The notes beneath the pieces were generated by a model. That model saw only the letters and a list, made by a program, of their open reading frames with translations, had not been told where the DNA came from and did no database searches. A stretch of 64,000 nt of DNA from an uncultured Alphaproteobacteria bacterium (GTDB lineage: Bacteria; Pseudomonadota; Alphaproteobacteria; RF32; CAG-239). The stretch covers positions 1 to 64,000 of the forward strand of contig CAKQUE010000006.1 of NCBI GenBank assembly GCA_934277435.1, given 5' to 3'. This document shows positions 1 through 7,097 of the stretch, piece by piece (the stretch's first letter is position 1; every line of letters starts with the position of its first letter). Made by a program: the position numbers and the translations under genes.

Positions 1-28
1 TAGTATTTTTGTAGTATTTTAAAAAATT

Positions 29-59
29 AAAAAGGGCTATGAATTAACATAACCCTTTG
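29..59 (-). terminator. Intrinsic terminator of tRNA-Lys
   Basis: Read on the minus strand, AAAGGGTTAT pairs with ATAGCCCTTT across a short loop and is followed by a T-rich run. It lies 9 bases beyond the tRNA-Lys 3' end and so probably ends that transcript. Confidence 0.75.
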
Positions 60-67
60 ATTTTTAA

Positions 68-144
68 TGGTACGCGCACAGGGATTCGAACCCTGGACCC
101 ACTGATTAAGAGTCAGTTGCTCTAGCCAACTGAGCTATGCACGC
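68..144 (-). tRNA. tRNA-Lys(CTT)
   Basis: A full cloverleaf can be folded on the minus strand. The anticodon stem ACTGA/TCAGT encloses the loop CTCTTAA, giving anticodon CTT (Lys). The T arm carries GGTTCGAATCC and CCA is encoded (68-70). The acceptor stem is seven pairs, two of them G-U. Confidence 0.93.
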
Positions 145-251
145 ATAAAATCAATGTATCCATTGTATAAAACATTATGTTTTGGTTTGCAACACTTTTT
201 TTTAAGAATATTGCGCAAAAAAATATTTTTTATGTTTTTATCTAAAATAAC

Positions 252-280
252 TTGATTTTTGTCTAAATATATGCTAATAA
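252..280 (+). promoter_or_regulatory. Putative sigma-70-type promoter of the 381-752 gene
   Basis: TTGATT (252-257) and TAATAA (275-280) are separated by 17 bases. This predicts transcription from about 287 and a leader of roughly 94 nt that contains the hairpin at 325-359. Confidence 0.45.
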
Positions 281-324
281 AGACGTAATTGAGAATTATT
301 TTTATCATTATTTTATTAACAAAA

Positions 325-359
325 AGAGGGAACGGGACGTGTAAAAGGACACCCCCTCT
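325..359 (+). promoter_or_regulatory. Hairpin in the leader of the 381-752 gene
   Basis: AGAGGG (325-330) pairs with CCCTCT (354-359), and GTGT/ACAC can pair inside. No T-run follows, so this is not a terminator. The gene 21 bases downstream has no visible Shine-Dalgarno sequence, so the hairpin could stabilise the message or regulate translation. Its function is unknown. Confidence 0.4.
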
Positions 360-380
360 CTAAACAAACCCAGATTTATT

Positions 381-752
381 ATGGCTAAACTTGAAATTTT
401 GGCAGATGATGCAAAGCAACAGATTTCTGATTTGAAGTTGTATCGCTCTGGTTGGGCAAATGACATTCGTGAAGGTTGGACGTTCGGTGATCAGGAAGCA
501 AAGAAAATTCTGTTTGATTTGTATGAAATCTCCGGCTCCGTCATTTTGGCGCTGGAACAGGTTGTAAGCGGTCATTATCGTGACAAAATGGCAATGATTT
601 TGGTTTTGAACAAACTGAAAGAGTTGGTACAGTCCGAGGCTTTTACAACGTATGCCGATTTTAGTGATTTAGGATTTATGCATGTTATCAGTGCGGGAAC
701 TAAACACCACATCAGAGTGATGTTTGATTGTCTGAAAATTTTGACTGCTTAG
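381..752 (+). CDS. Conserved-looking hypothetical protein, 123 aa
   Basis: I do not recognise this family. The product is a soluble, mostly helical protein of 123 residues with no signal peptide or membrane segment. It has a central hydrophobic stretch (about residues 45-65, around SGSVILALEQVV) and a C-terminal part rich in His and Met. The start at 381 (MAKLEIL) is preceded by AAACCCAGATTTATT, which has no Shine-Dalgarno sequence, unlike nearly every other gene here. A promoter at 252-280, a leader hairpin at 325-359 and a strong terminator at 769-800 make this a self-contained transcription unit, which supports a real gene. No function can be inferred from its neighbours, tRNA-Lys and rpsD. 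Confidence 0.7.
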   Translation: MAKLEILADDAKQQISDLKLYRSGWANDIREGWTFGDQEAKKILFDLYEISGSVILALEQVVSGHYRDKMAMILVLNKLKELVQSEAFTTYADFSDLGFMHVISAGTKHHIRVMFDCLKILTA

Positions 753-768
753 TCGATACTGTCTATTA

Positions 769-800
769 AAGCGTAAAGTTTTTTAACTTTGCGCTTTTTC
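769..800 (+). terminator. Intrinsic terminator of the 381-752 gene
   Basis: A 12-bp stem (AAGCGTAAAGTT with AACTTTGCGCTT, one G-U pair) with a TTTT loop is followed by a T-run. It begins 16 bases after the stop codon. Confidence 0.85.
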
Positions 801-806
801 TATATC

Positions 807-832
807 AAAAAGCCCGCCAAAAGACGGGCTTT
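807..832 (-). terminator. Intrinsic terminator of rpsD
   Basis: AAAGCCCG pairs with CGGGCTTT around an 8-base loop, and the minus-strand read ends in TTTTTG. It lies just after the rpsD stop and back to back with the preceding terminator. Confidence 0.8.
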
Positions 833-853
833 CTAAATCCGTTAAAAACCAGA

Positions 854-1468
854 TTATCTTGAGTAGTACTCGATAACCAGATTTGGTTCCATCATAGCAG
901 CGTATGGAACATCGTCAAACTTAGGTACAAAAGTATATTTTGCAGTAAGTTTTTTAGCATCTACTTCCAAATAACCAGGGAAATCACGAGATTGAGATTC
1001 AATAGCAGCAGCTACCAAAGCCAAACCTTTTGATTTTTCACGAACTTCAATAACATCACCAGCTTTAACTTGATAAGAAGGAATGTTAACTTTTTTGCCG
1101 TTAACTGTAACATGGCCGTGGTTTACAAACTGACGAGCAGCAAATACGGTTGGAACAAATTTAGCTTTGTATACCAAGTTGTCCAAACGAGATTCCAACA
1201 AACCAACCAAGTTTTCAGCAGCATCGCCAGAGCGACGGATAGCTTCGGCATAATATTTGCTAAATTGTTTTTCAGAAATATTACCGTAGTAAACTTTCAA
1301 TTTTTGTTTAGCGTTTAATTGTTCGCCGTAGTCAGTAACTTTTTTCTTTCTTTGACCATGTTGACCAGGGCCGTAAGAACGTTTGTTGAACGGGCTGTTT
1401 GCATCACCCCAAAGATTTTCGCCATAGCGGCGGCTGTTTTTCTTTTTAGCAGCAACAATACTTTTCAT
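854..1468 (-). CDS. rpsD: 30S ribosomal protein S4
   Basis: S4 is a primary binder of 16S rRNA and nucleates the 30S body. The 204 residues match the usual length of about 205. The N-terminal part carries the family's RRYGENLWG and SYGPGQHGQ segments. From about residue 90 an S4 RNA-binding domain is clear (LESRLDNLVYK, ARQFVNHGHVTVNG, then YQVKAGDVIEV). The N terminus has no zinc-binding cysteines, as in many proteobacterial S4 proteins. A Shine-Dalgarno-like AGGA precedes ATG on the minus strand. The gene stands alone, outside the alpha ribosomal operon, with its own promoter (1578-1606) and terminator. Confidence 0.97.
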   Translation of the reverse strand: MKSIVAAKKKNSRRYGENLWGDANSPFNKRSYGPGQHGQRKKKVTDYGEQLNAKQKLKVYYGNISEKQFSKYYAEAIRRSGDAAENLVGLLESRLDNLVYKAKFVPTVFAARQFVNHGHVTVNGKKVNIPSYQVKAGDVIEVREKSKGLALVAAAIESQSRDFPGYLEVDAKKLTAKYTFVPKFDDVPYAAMMEPNLVIEYYSR

Positions 1469-1577
1469 AAATTTAATCCTTTATTTTTTTGTTTACATTA
1501 TTGTCCCGATAGTCTCACGCCAAAATACGGAAACGAGGTTGCTCATTTACACAATCTACATTCTCGGAAGTGGTGCT

Positions 1578-1606
1578 ACAATAACGTAAAAAAAATGTTT
1601 TTTCAA
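1578..1606 (-). promoter_or_regulatory. Putative rpsD promoter
   Basis: On the minus strand TTGAAA (1606-1601) is followed after 17 bases by TATTGT (1583-1578). This predicts a leader of about 105 nt before rpsD. The rest of the 1469-1788 gap is AT-rich and shows no further gene. Confidence 0.5.
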
Positions 1607-1734
1607 GCAAAAAATATAAAAATGCAAGAGTAAAGTATAAATAGCAGTAAGACATCCCATAAATTACAAGGCAAAAATGAAATCATAGGCGATATATAAG
1701 ATTATTTTAATATTTAGAGGCTATAAACACCTTT

Positions 1735-1756
1735 GGTGTATCACTATGGTGTATCA
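1735..1756. repeat. Short direct repeat GGTGTATCA x2
   Basis: GGTGTATCA occurs at 1735-1743 and again at 1748-1756, separated by CTAT. It lies downstream of tRNA-Gln. It is too short to assign to an element. Confidence 0.4.
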
Positions 1757-1788
1757 GCCGTTTTTTTGCTGTTTTTTAGAAAAATTAC

Positions 1789-1818
1789 AAAAAAAATCTC
1801 CCAAAAATCAGGGAGATA
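1789..1818 (-). terminator. Intrinsic terminator of tRNA-Gln
   Basis: On the minus strand ATCTCCC pairs with GGGAGAT and is followed by a run of T. It starts about 10 bases past the tRNA 3' end. Confidence 0.8.
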
Positions 1819-1827
1819 TTATCATAT

Positions 1828-1901
1828 TGGCTGCTTCACCTGGACTCGAACCAAGATTGACGGAGTCAGAATCCGCTGTCCTACCATTAGACGATGAAGC
1901 A
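1828..1901 (-). tRNA. tRNA-Gln(CTG)
   Basis: The cloverleaf reads on the minus strand with acceptor TGCTTCA/TGAAGCA, anticodon stem GCGGA/TCCGT and loop TTCTGAC, giving anticodon CTG (Gln). The T arm contains GGTTCGAGTCC, the discriminator base is G, and CCA is encoded (1828-1830). The U at position 1 is typical of tRNA-Gln. Confidence 0.93.
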
Positions 1902-2019
1902 ATTCATTTTTTTAACAAGCAAAGTAATAAGTCAATTTTTATAACTTGTCAAATACTTTTGTTAAAAAAATCTTCACATTTACAAAATCTGTGTTACATT
2001 GCCAGTAAAGGAGTATAAA

Positions 2020-2400
2020 ATGTCAAAAAAATCTTTTTTACATAATATCTGGAATATCATAATTGGGGGAAATGAAACTCCAAACCAGCGTCACATTTCT
2101 GTTTCTCAAGCCGATAATTTGCAAAAAAAATATTTGGAATCCCGTAAAAATGCGGCAATAATTGCCGATTATCCTCCTTATGTGGACATTGCCAGACAAA
2201 TGTTTTCAGAAAAAAGTGAGATTTTCAAAGCGGCTGTTTTTTATTTGTGTCGCATTGCTGAAAATGAAAGTAAATATGCCGAAGCAATTGTTTCAGTTAT
2301 GAAAGAATATCAAAAAACTGCACAAAGATCTGAAGAAGATATGGAATATTTAGCAAAAAAAATTGTACAGGCTGAAAAAAATTTGCATTTTTCAGCATAA
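2020..2400 (+). CDS. Hypothetical helical protein, 126 aa
   Basis: I do not recognise this protein. The start at 2020 is chosen because AAAGGAG (2006-2012) sits 7 bases upstream. An in-frame ATG at 1999 would leave the Shine-Dalgarno inside the gene. The 126 residues begin with the basic, aromatic segment MSKKSFLHNIWNIIIGG. Predominantly helical, charged sequence follows, including YVDIARQMFSEKSEIFKAAVFYLCRIAENES. There is no cleavable signal or obvious transmembrane segment. The repeated A-x2-I/V-x3 spacing looks like a small helical bundle. The downstream neighbour is a cold-shock gene with its own ribosome site. No role is proposed. Confidence 0.7.
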   Translation: MSKKSFLHNIWNIIIGGNETPNQRHISVSQADNLQKKYLESRKNAAIIADYPPYVDIARQMFSEKSEIFKAAVFYLCRIAENESKYAEAIVSVMKEYQKTAQRSEEDMEYLAKKIVQAEKNLHFSA

Positions 2401-2492
2401 AGTTTTAATTTTGCCCTTGAATATAACTAAAGTATGATTACTTCAAATTGTGGTAATAGTATTGTAACTAAATTTAACAATGAGGAGTAATT

Positions 2493-2699
2493 ATGTCTAC
2501 TGGAACTGTAAAATGGTTTAATACTCGCAAAGGGTATGGTTTTATTCAGCCTGCTGTTGGCGGCAAAGATGTTTTTGTGCATATCACAAAACTAGAAGAA
2601 ATTGGTTTACGCCGCTTATATGAAGGTCAAAAAGTTGGCTATGAACTTTATACTGATCGCGGGCGAATAGCTGCCGGAAATATTGTGGTCCTTGGCTGA
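2493..2699 (+). CDS. Cold-shock domain protein (CspA family)
   Basis: This is a 68-residue single cold-shock domain, the normal size for CspA-type RNA chaperones, which melt secondary structure in single-stranded RNA. Both RNA-binding motifs are intact: RNP1 as KGYGFI (about residues 13-18) and RNP2 as VFVHI (about 28-32). The start MSTGTVKWFN is the family's usual opening, and TGAGGAG lies 7-8 bases upstream of ATG. The C-terminal half (LRRLYEGQKVGYELYTDRGR) departs from the common consensus, so this is a divergent paralogue. It ends with TGA, showing that TGA is a stop in this genome. The noncoding RNA promoter starts 25 bases downstream. Confidence 0.93.
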   Translation: MSTGTVKWFNTRKGYGFIQPAVGGKDVFVHITKLEEIGLRRLYEGQKVGYELYTDRGRIAAGNIVVLG

Positions 2700-2723
2700 A
2701 AAAAATTTTTAGGGATTTAACTA

Positions 2724-2768
2724 TTGACAATTAAAAAGTAGCGTGCTATAAGCTGGCTACTTTTTAAT
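2724..2768 (+). promoter_or_regulatory. Strong promoter with a 13-bp dyad over its core
   Basis: TTGACA (2724-2729) and TATAAG (2747-2752) are 17 bases apart, a near-consensus sigma-70 promoter. The spacer carries ATTAAAAAGTAGC (2730-2742), and its perfect inverted copy GCTACTTTTTAAT (2756-2768) covers the predicted start site. An exact 13-bp dyad flanking the -10 box suggests a repressor operator, or a 5' structure in the RNA. Confidence 0.7.
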
Positions 2769-2824
2769 TATATAGATATTATTAGTTAAGTTTATAAGAT
2801 GACACCATGTCTCTATAGATAGTC

Positions 2825-3038
2825 GGCCATATTTCGTTGTGAAACGTGTTATGGTTTGTTTTACGAAACTGTGTAAATTACTGTCAAACTACTAAAAAAA
2901 TTTTTATGAAATAGTAGGCTGTTTCTATCTTGTTGTGAAACACGGTAGAAACCTTTATTTTTACACCAATTCATAAAGCAACCTTAATTAAACAGTATCA
3001 TGATTAGTTTATGTTATGTTGTGAAACATGGCCAAAAC
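2825..3038 (+). repeat. Three architecture-identical 32-nt RNA hairpins
   Basis: The copies are at 2825-2856, 2921-2952 and 3007-3038. They share a core of YGTTGTGAAACR with different outer stems: GGCCATA/TATGGTT, GTTTCTA/TAGAAAC and GTTTATG/CCAAAAC. The first two outer stems are paired throughout (two G-U in the first). The third has four pairs at its outer end, one at its inner end, and two mismatches between. Preserved pairing with changed bases suggests selection on structure. Repeat starts are 96 and 86 bases apart. Confidence 0.65.
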
Positions 3039-3052
3039 ACATTTTTATTAAC

Positions 3053-3087
3053 AAACTTCCCGCCCTTAACCAGCCGGAAGTTTTTTT
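3053..3087 (+). terminator. Intrinsic terminator of the noncoding RNA
   Basis: AACTTCC (3054-3060) pairs with GGAAGTT and is followed by a T-run from 3081. The loop is about 15 bases. Confidence 0.85.
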
Positions 3088-3172
3088 GTTTTTTGTGTAT
3101 ACAATCTTTAGCCGTTGATTTTTTAGCTGCATAATGCTATTTTTTAACAAATACATTATAAAGGAACAGCCT

Positions 3173-6127
3173 ATGAAAAATTATTCTTTATTGTTTTTTT
3201 TGAGTATATTGTCTTTATCATTTACCGCCCAAGCCGAAACTGTGGAAACAGATATTTTAGCCGACGAACCAGTAGCGCCAAAAGAGCAAGAAAAAGCTCC
3301 GGTCAAACAAGCAGAGGTCTCAAATTCTGCATCAGTGCCGCTGACTAATGCCGATGATTTGTTTTTTTCGACTAAAGACAATAAAGAAATTGTCTATAAT
3401 AAAAATGGCTCGCTCTTTTCCGGCGCAGTCAAAAAGAAAGATGATGAAGGGCGTATGATAACCTATTTTTATCGCAACGGATTGCGCAACGGCATTACGT
3501 CAGCTCACTTTGAAGACGGTAAAATCGAGTTTGAGATAACTTATCGCAAAGGTCAAAAAGAAGGCGAAGAGATATATTTTTATGAAAATGGTAATCCTAA
3601 AGCCAAACGCACCTACAGCGCAGATGTCCAAAATGGTCCAGAAGTGTTGTATGACATAAACGGTCGCCCAACGCAGCAGAATAACTATGTTAACGGTTTA
3701 TTGGACGGTGAAACAACATATTTTGACGCCAATGGTAATCGCACCAAAATAGAACACTATAAAGCCGGTATAAAAAATGGCGTAGAACATATAGTTGTTG
3801 AAAATATGCTGCAAGAAGAAAATAATTATATCGACGGCAAAAAAAACGGCGTTACCAAAAAATATAATAAAGAATATCTGACCGATGAAATTAATTATAC
3901 GGATAATCAAAAAAACGGTATTTGGCGACACTATAATCCGGACGGCAGTATTACGGAAATTCCTTATGAAAATGATGAAAAAAACGGTGTCGGCGTGGCC
4001 TATTATCCAGATAAGACGATTGCCAACAGAGCGACTTATCTGAATGGCGTGAAAAACGGACTAAGTGAAAAGTTTTATAAAAACGGCAAACGCCAAAGTG
4101 TTGAAACTTATAAAAATGACAAGTTGGAAGGTATCAGCCGATTTTTTGAAAAAGACGGTTCTCTGTTATATGTGAGCTATTATGTTGACGGTATGGAGTT
4201 GGCAACAGTTAATGTTATTAAAGATGATGAGTTGAGTGAAATTATCGCAGCACGCAAAAATAACACGTTAGGCAAGTTTGTTGCGCAAAAAGGCTACTGG
4301 TACACTATTCTCTGGCTGGGGATAAATATGGAAGATGTCTCCATTTTGAAAGAGTTGGCAAAAAATATGAAAATGTATAATTTTGCTTTGGACGACACGC
4401 AAGCGTATATAAAAGCCAATCAAAACAAATATAATAATCTGAACCGGCGGCTGTTTTTTGGCTTGAATCCATTGAGTTATGCGGTTGATTTATCTGCTCC
4501 AACGGAGATACTGCAAAACTTTGCAACCCCAAAACATATAAATGAAATTAATCCGCGCGGCGGAACGGCTCTGCAAGAAGCAATTCGCCTGAATAATTTG
4601 AATATGGTCAAATATTTGCTGCTGCAGCAGGCAGATGTCAAAAAAAGTTATAAAAATATTGTTAGTCAAGCCATTGCGGAAAATGTTAATTCGCAGATTA
4701 TTGAAGAATTACTCAAAGCCGGCGCTGATGTAAATGTTGGCGGACAAGAGGGGCAAACTCCTCTAGTAGCGGCAGTAAGGGCGAATAATGAGCGTTTGGT
4801 TGATTTGCTGCTAAAATATCATGCAGATGCAAACATTACTTTTGCTGATGGTAAAAATTTGCTGTTTTGGGCGGTAAGCAGTCATGATAACGCCAAAATT
4901 ATTGATAGGCTGCTGGCAAGTGGCTTAGATGTAAATCAAAAAGATAATAACGGTAATGTGATGTTGCTTACGGCGTTAGCTATGCAAGATATTGATTTAG
5001 TTGAAAAACTTTTGCGCAATGGCGCCGATGTGAATTTAGCTGACGCTTCAGGGGAGAGCGCCGCGACTTATGTTATCAATAACAATGTCGATGACAAAGT
5101 TGTGCAGCAAATTTATAGCAAAGACATAGATGTATATAATAAAGTTGGTAAAGTTCAGCAGCCATTGTGGAAAATCTTGGCGGCCAAAGAAAAATGGGAG
5201 TTGCTTAAAGCTGTTTTTGCCAAAATGGGCGGTGCAGATAAAGCTGATGTCAACGGAGATATACCGCTGTATACTCTAAATTTGTCAGAACAAGATGTTT
5301 CTCCAGAATTTCAGCAATTGTTGTTGTCATATGTTACGCCGGAATGGCTGCAAGAAAATACTGTATTCATCTGGCAAACTGTTGAACATAAAAATTATCA
5401 GTTGTGGCAAAAACTTGTGGAAATTGGGTTTAATCCAAATCTGAAAAATGCTTCAGAAACCAGCCTTGTATTTTATTTGCTGAAAAATAATTATCCATCA
5501 GAATGGCTGGAAGAGCTAGAAAAATTGCAGCCGGATTTGAATGCGGCAGATAATAACGGGCAAACGCCGCTAGGTTTTGCTATCAAAGAAAATAATTCTG
5601 AACTGGTACAAAATTTGCTGGCGCACGGCGCAAATGTTAATGATGAAAAACAAAAATATTTGCTGATGCTGAATTCCAACCAATCGAAAATAACTTCTAT
5701 TTTGCTGCAAAGCGGAGCGGATGTTGAAAAATTGCGACCGGATAACGGTACATTGCTGATGTCTGCGGTAGAAAATTTGAATGTTCCGCTGGTAAAGCAT
5801 ATAATAGAAAAAGGAACGAATATTCAAACTCGTGATAACGATGGTAATGTGGCAATTCATTATTTAAATACGGCGGTGGTCAAAAATTCGGCTTTATCGG
5901 CAGATGATTTGCTGGCAAAATTTACGAATGTATTGTCATTTTTGCTGCAAGGAGGGGCAGATATAAATGCCCAAAACGGCAATGGCGAAACTGTTTTGCT
6001 GCAGCTGGCCAAGCAGAAAAATGCGCTGTATAAACAGATATCTGAAATTTTGCAGGCGCATGGAGCCGACGTTTCTCTAAAAGACCAATACGGCAAAACG
6101 GCGTCAGACTATGCGCTTGGTATTTAA
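3173..6127 (+). CDS. Secreted MORN-variant/ankyrin repeat protein, 984 aa
   Basis: A large exported repeat protein. The start at 3173 is preferred over an in-frame ATG at 3134 because AAAGGA lies just upstream and because it gives a clean signal peptide, MKNYSLLFFLSILSLSFTA, with cleavage after AQA. After an acidic/proline-rich linker, about residues 80-330 hold roughly ten MORN_2-type repeats (YENGNPK, DGETTYFDANG, YKNGKRQSVETYKN). About residues 430-980 hold ankyrin repeats (GGTALQEAIRLNN, GQTPLVAAVRANNERLVDLLL, GADVNVGG). Both folds mediate protein-protein contact, so a periplasmic or surface scaffold is likely. No catalytic motif is seen. A smaller MORN_2 lipoprotein lies at 52273-52797. 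Fusion of the two repeat types in one exported chain is unusual. Confidence 0.9.
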   Translation: MKNYSLLFFLSILSLSFTAQAETVETDILADEPVAPKEQEKAPVKQAEVSNSASVPLTNADDLFFSTKDNKEIVYNKNGSLFSGAVKKKDDEGRMITYFYRNGLRNGITSAHFEDGKIEFEITYRKGQKEGEEIYFYENGNPKAKRTYSADVQNGPEVLYDINGRPTQQNNYVNGLLDGETTYFDANGNRTKIEHYKAGIKNGVEHIVVENMLQEENNYIDGKKNGVTKKYNKEYLTDEINYTDNQKNGIWRHYNPDGSITEIPYENDEKNGVGVAYYPDKTIANRATYLNGVKNGLSEKFYKNGKRQSVETYKNDKLEGISRFFEKDGSLLYVSYYVDGMELATVNVIKDDELSEIIAARKNNTLGKFVAQKGYWYTILWLGINMEDVSILKELAKNMKMYNFALDDTQAYIKANQNKYNNLNRRLFFGLNPLSYAVDLSAPTEILQNFATPKHINEINPRGGTALQEAIRLNNLNMVKYLLLQQADVKKSYKNIVSQAIAENVNSQIIEELLKAGADVNVGGQEGQTPLVAAVRANNERLVDLLLKYHADANITFADGKNLLFWAVSSHDNAKIIDRLLASGLDVNQKDNNGNVMLLTALAMQDIDLVEKLLRNGADVNLADASGESAATYVINNNVDDKVVQQIYSKDIDVYNKVGKVQQPLWKILAAKEKWELLKAVFAKMGGADKADVNGDIPLYTLNLSEQDVSPEFQQLLLSYVTPEWLQENTVFIWQTVEHKNYQLWQKLVEIGFNPNLKNASETSLVFYLLKNNYPSEWLEELEKLQPDLNAADNNGQTPLGFAIKENNSELVQNLLAHGANVNDEKQKYLLMLNSNQSKITSILLQSGADVEKLRPDNGTLLMSAVENLNVPLVKHIIEKGTNIQTRDNDGNVAIHYLNTAVVKNSALSADDLLAKFTNVLSFLLQGGADINAQNGNGETVLLQLAKQKNALYKQISEILQAHGADVSLKDQYGKTASDYALGI

Positions 6128-6130
6128 AAA

Positions 6131-6159
6131 TTGACAAAAAATAACAGACGTGGTATACA
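6131..6159 (+). promoter_or_regulatory. Putative promoter of the 6193-6741 gene
   Basis: TTGACA (6131-6136) and TATACA (6154-6159) are separated by 17 bases, leaving a leader of about 27 nt before ATG 6193. Confidence 0.6.
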
Positions 6160-6192
6160 TCTTTTATACTTAATATTTTTAATTTAGTGATT

Positions 6193-6741
6193 ATGAACAG
6201 GAATGATATTTTTCATTTTTTAGATGCTGTTGGTTTTAGTCAGGCTGACGCCGAAGCTTATTTTAAGCGGCCTCAGTCTGAAAAACAAGACGCCAAGTTT
6301 ATCACATTACTGCCGGTGGCTTGTATGCAAAATGGCAGACTAATTCCGACTAATTTGCTTGAAGTCAAAAATTTGGCTGCTGTGATGGGAATAGTTGTTG
6401 GTAACAGTGTTATCAGTCTGGTTAACAAGCTGAATGTTAATAGGATTGAGGCTGGAGCTGAGCTTTTTCAAAACAATATTGATGGATATTCGTGGGTTTT
6501 TCCCGATGAAAAAGTTTTTGAAGAAGTTGCGCAACAACAAGAAGCTTTTGACGAAACAGTCGCATTGCTTTGCCGTTTGGGCCGCAAGGCTGAAGGTTTT
6601 GTCACCGGCTACAATTATTGGACCAGAATCACATATCTGGATCAAACTTCCATGGTAGTGCAGCTATACGACTGCTGTCGCAGTTTTATCTCAGGAAAAC
6701 AAAACAAAAATTGCGCCCTGCGTGCTGTGATAAACCTTTAA
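6193..6741 (+). CDS. Hypothetical protein, 182 aa
   Basis: I do not recognise this family. GTG at 6187 and ATG at 6193 are both in frame. I chose ATG (MNRNDIFHFLDAVGF), although neither has a good Shine-Dalgarno. The product looks cytosolic. A helical N terminus is followed by a hydrophobic patch around AAVMGIVVGNSVISLVNKLN (about residues 63-82). A region with FVTGYNYWTRITYLD and a Cys-containing C terminus (LYDCCRSF) come next. It has its own near-consensus promoter and a long hairpin terminator, so it is a single-gene unit. The upstream neighbour encodes the large repeat protein on the same strand, but the intervening promoter argues against a shared operon. Confidence 0.7.
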   Translation: MNRNDIFHFLDAVGFSQADAEAYFKRPQSEKQDAKFITLLPVACMQNGRLIPTNLLEVKNLAAVMGIVVGNSVISLVNKLNVNRIEAGAELFQNNIDGYSWVFPDEKVFEEVAQQQEAFDETVALLCRLGRKAEGFVTGYNYWTRITYLDQTSMVVQLYDCCRSFISGKQNKNCALRAVINL

Positions 6742-6742
6742 T

Positions 6743-6808
6743 AAAAAACTTCCATTATTTTGAGTTGCCTATATCAATTTTGGCAGCTCATGTAATGGGA
6801 GTTTTTTT
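6743..6808 (+). terminator. Long two-part hairpin terminator
   Basis: AAAAACTTCCATTA pairs with TAATGGGAGTTTTT (one mismatch). Inside, GAGTTGCC pairs with GGCAGCTC, also with one mismatch. A T-run follows. The whole 66-base structure starts at the stop codon of the 6193 gene. Confidence 0.75.
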
Positions 6809-6838
6809 CATTTAATATAGAGCTTTTGAATTTTTCGC

Positions 6839-6867
6839 TTTACATTCAATTATCTTTCTTATAACCT
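6839..6867 (+). promoter_or_regulatory. Promoter of leader RNA copy A
   Basis: TTTACA (6839-6844) and TAACCT (6862-6867) are spaced by 17 bases. The first stem of the RNA starts 6 bases later. The copy at 36149-36177 has the same TTTACA, the same spacing and the same 6-base offset, which supports a conserved promoter and start site. Confidence 0.6.
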
Positions 6868-6873
6868 AAAAAA

Positions 6874-7067
6874 AGACGGATTTTAGTCTGTCTAGGGCGT
6901 AGCAACCCTTTTATAACCAGTCGTTAAAGCATAAACGACTTAAATTTTATATGCCGATTTCTGCCAGTTAGGCGGATGTCGGCTGAATAAGGCTATGTGC
7001 TGAATAAGCCGAGCCGTTTGGTTATATACGGTTTGCTAACATCCGCCCACTTTTGACAGTGGGTTTT
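6874..7067 (+). ncRNA. Structured leader RNA, copy A (candidate riboswitch/attenuator)
   Basis: Six elements fold in order. P1: AGACGGA/TCTGTCT with a 6-base loop ending TAG. P2: AGGG/CCCT with loop CGTAGCAA. P3: AGTCGTT/AACGACT. A long-range stem P4: GGCGGATGT (6971-6979) with ACATCCGCC (7039-7047). Inside P4 are P5, TCGGCT/AGCCGA enclosing GCTGAATA and AATAAGC, and P6, CCGT/ACGG. A terminator hairpin (7046-7063) shares two bases with P4. The same layout recurs at 36184-36377 with mostly different bases in the stems. It ends 30 bases before a pseudopilin start codon. I cannot match it to any riboswitch class I know. Confidence 0.75.
7046..7067 (+). terminator. Terminator hairpin of leader RNA A
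   Basis: CCCACT (7046-7051) pairs with AGTGGG (7058-7063), followed by TTTTATTTTA. Its 5' arm overlaps the P4 3' arm by two bases, so the two helices compete. Confidence 0.65.
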
Positions 7068-7097
7068 ATTTTATGCAAAATAAACGGAGTTAGAAAT

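Larger units (their letters stand above)
2759..3087 (+). ncRNA. Putative 330-nt noncoding RNA with three GUGA-loop hairpins
   Basis: The region has a near-consensus promoter (2724-2752), no open reading frame of note, an intrinsic terminator (3053-3087) and ordered internal structure. Three 32-nt hairpins (2825-2856, 2921-2952, 3007-3038) share one plan: a 7-bp outer stem, a 3x3 internal loop, a 4-bp inner stem (CGTT or TGTT) and a GTGA tetraloop. The outer stem is only partly paired in the third copy. A further stem, CTACTA/TAGTAG (2889-2894 with 2912-2917), precedes the second hairpin. The sequence does not look like RNase P RNA, tmRNA, 6S or SRP RNA. It may be an independent sRNA, or a leader with a terminator before the 3173 gene 85 bases downstream. 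Confidence 0.65.

Noticed and set aside
2759..3087. Type III toxin-antitoxin RNA (ToxIN-like)
   Set aside because: Repeats plus a terminator before a gene recall ToxI, but the repeats are 86-96 bases apart with unlike spacers, and the downstream gene is a large exported repeat protein, not a ToxN-type RNase.
6965..7045. Integron attC site
   Set aside because: GTTAGGC occurs in copy A, but copy B has no matching GTTRRRY/RYYYAAC pair, and the conserved promoter and terminator fit an RNA element better.
6874..7067. Known c-di-GMP riboswitch (class I or II) controlling pilins
   Set aside because: c-di-GMP would make biological sense, but neither the class I conserved core nor the class II pseudoknot sequence is present in either copy.
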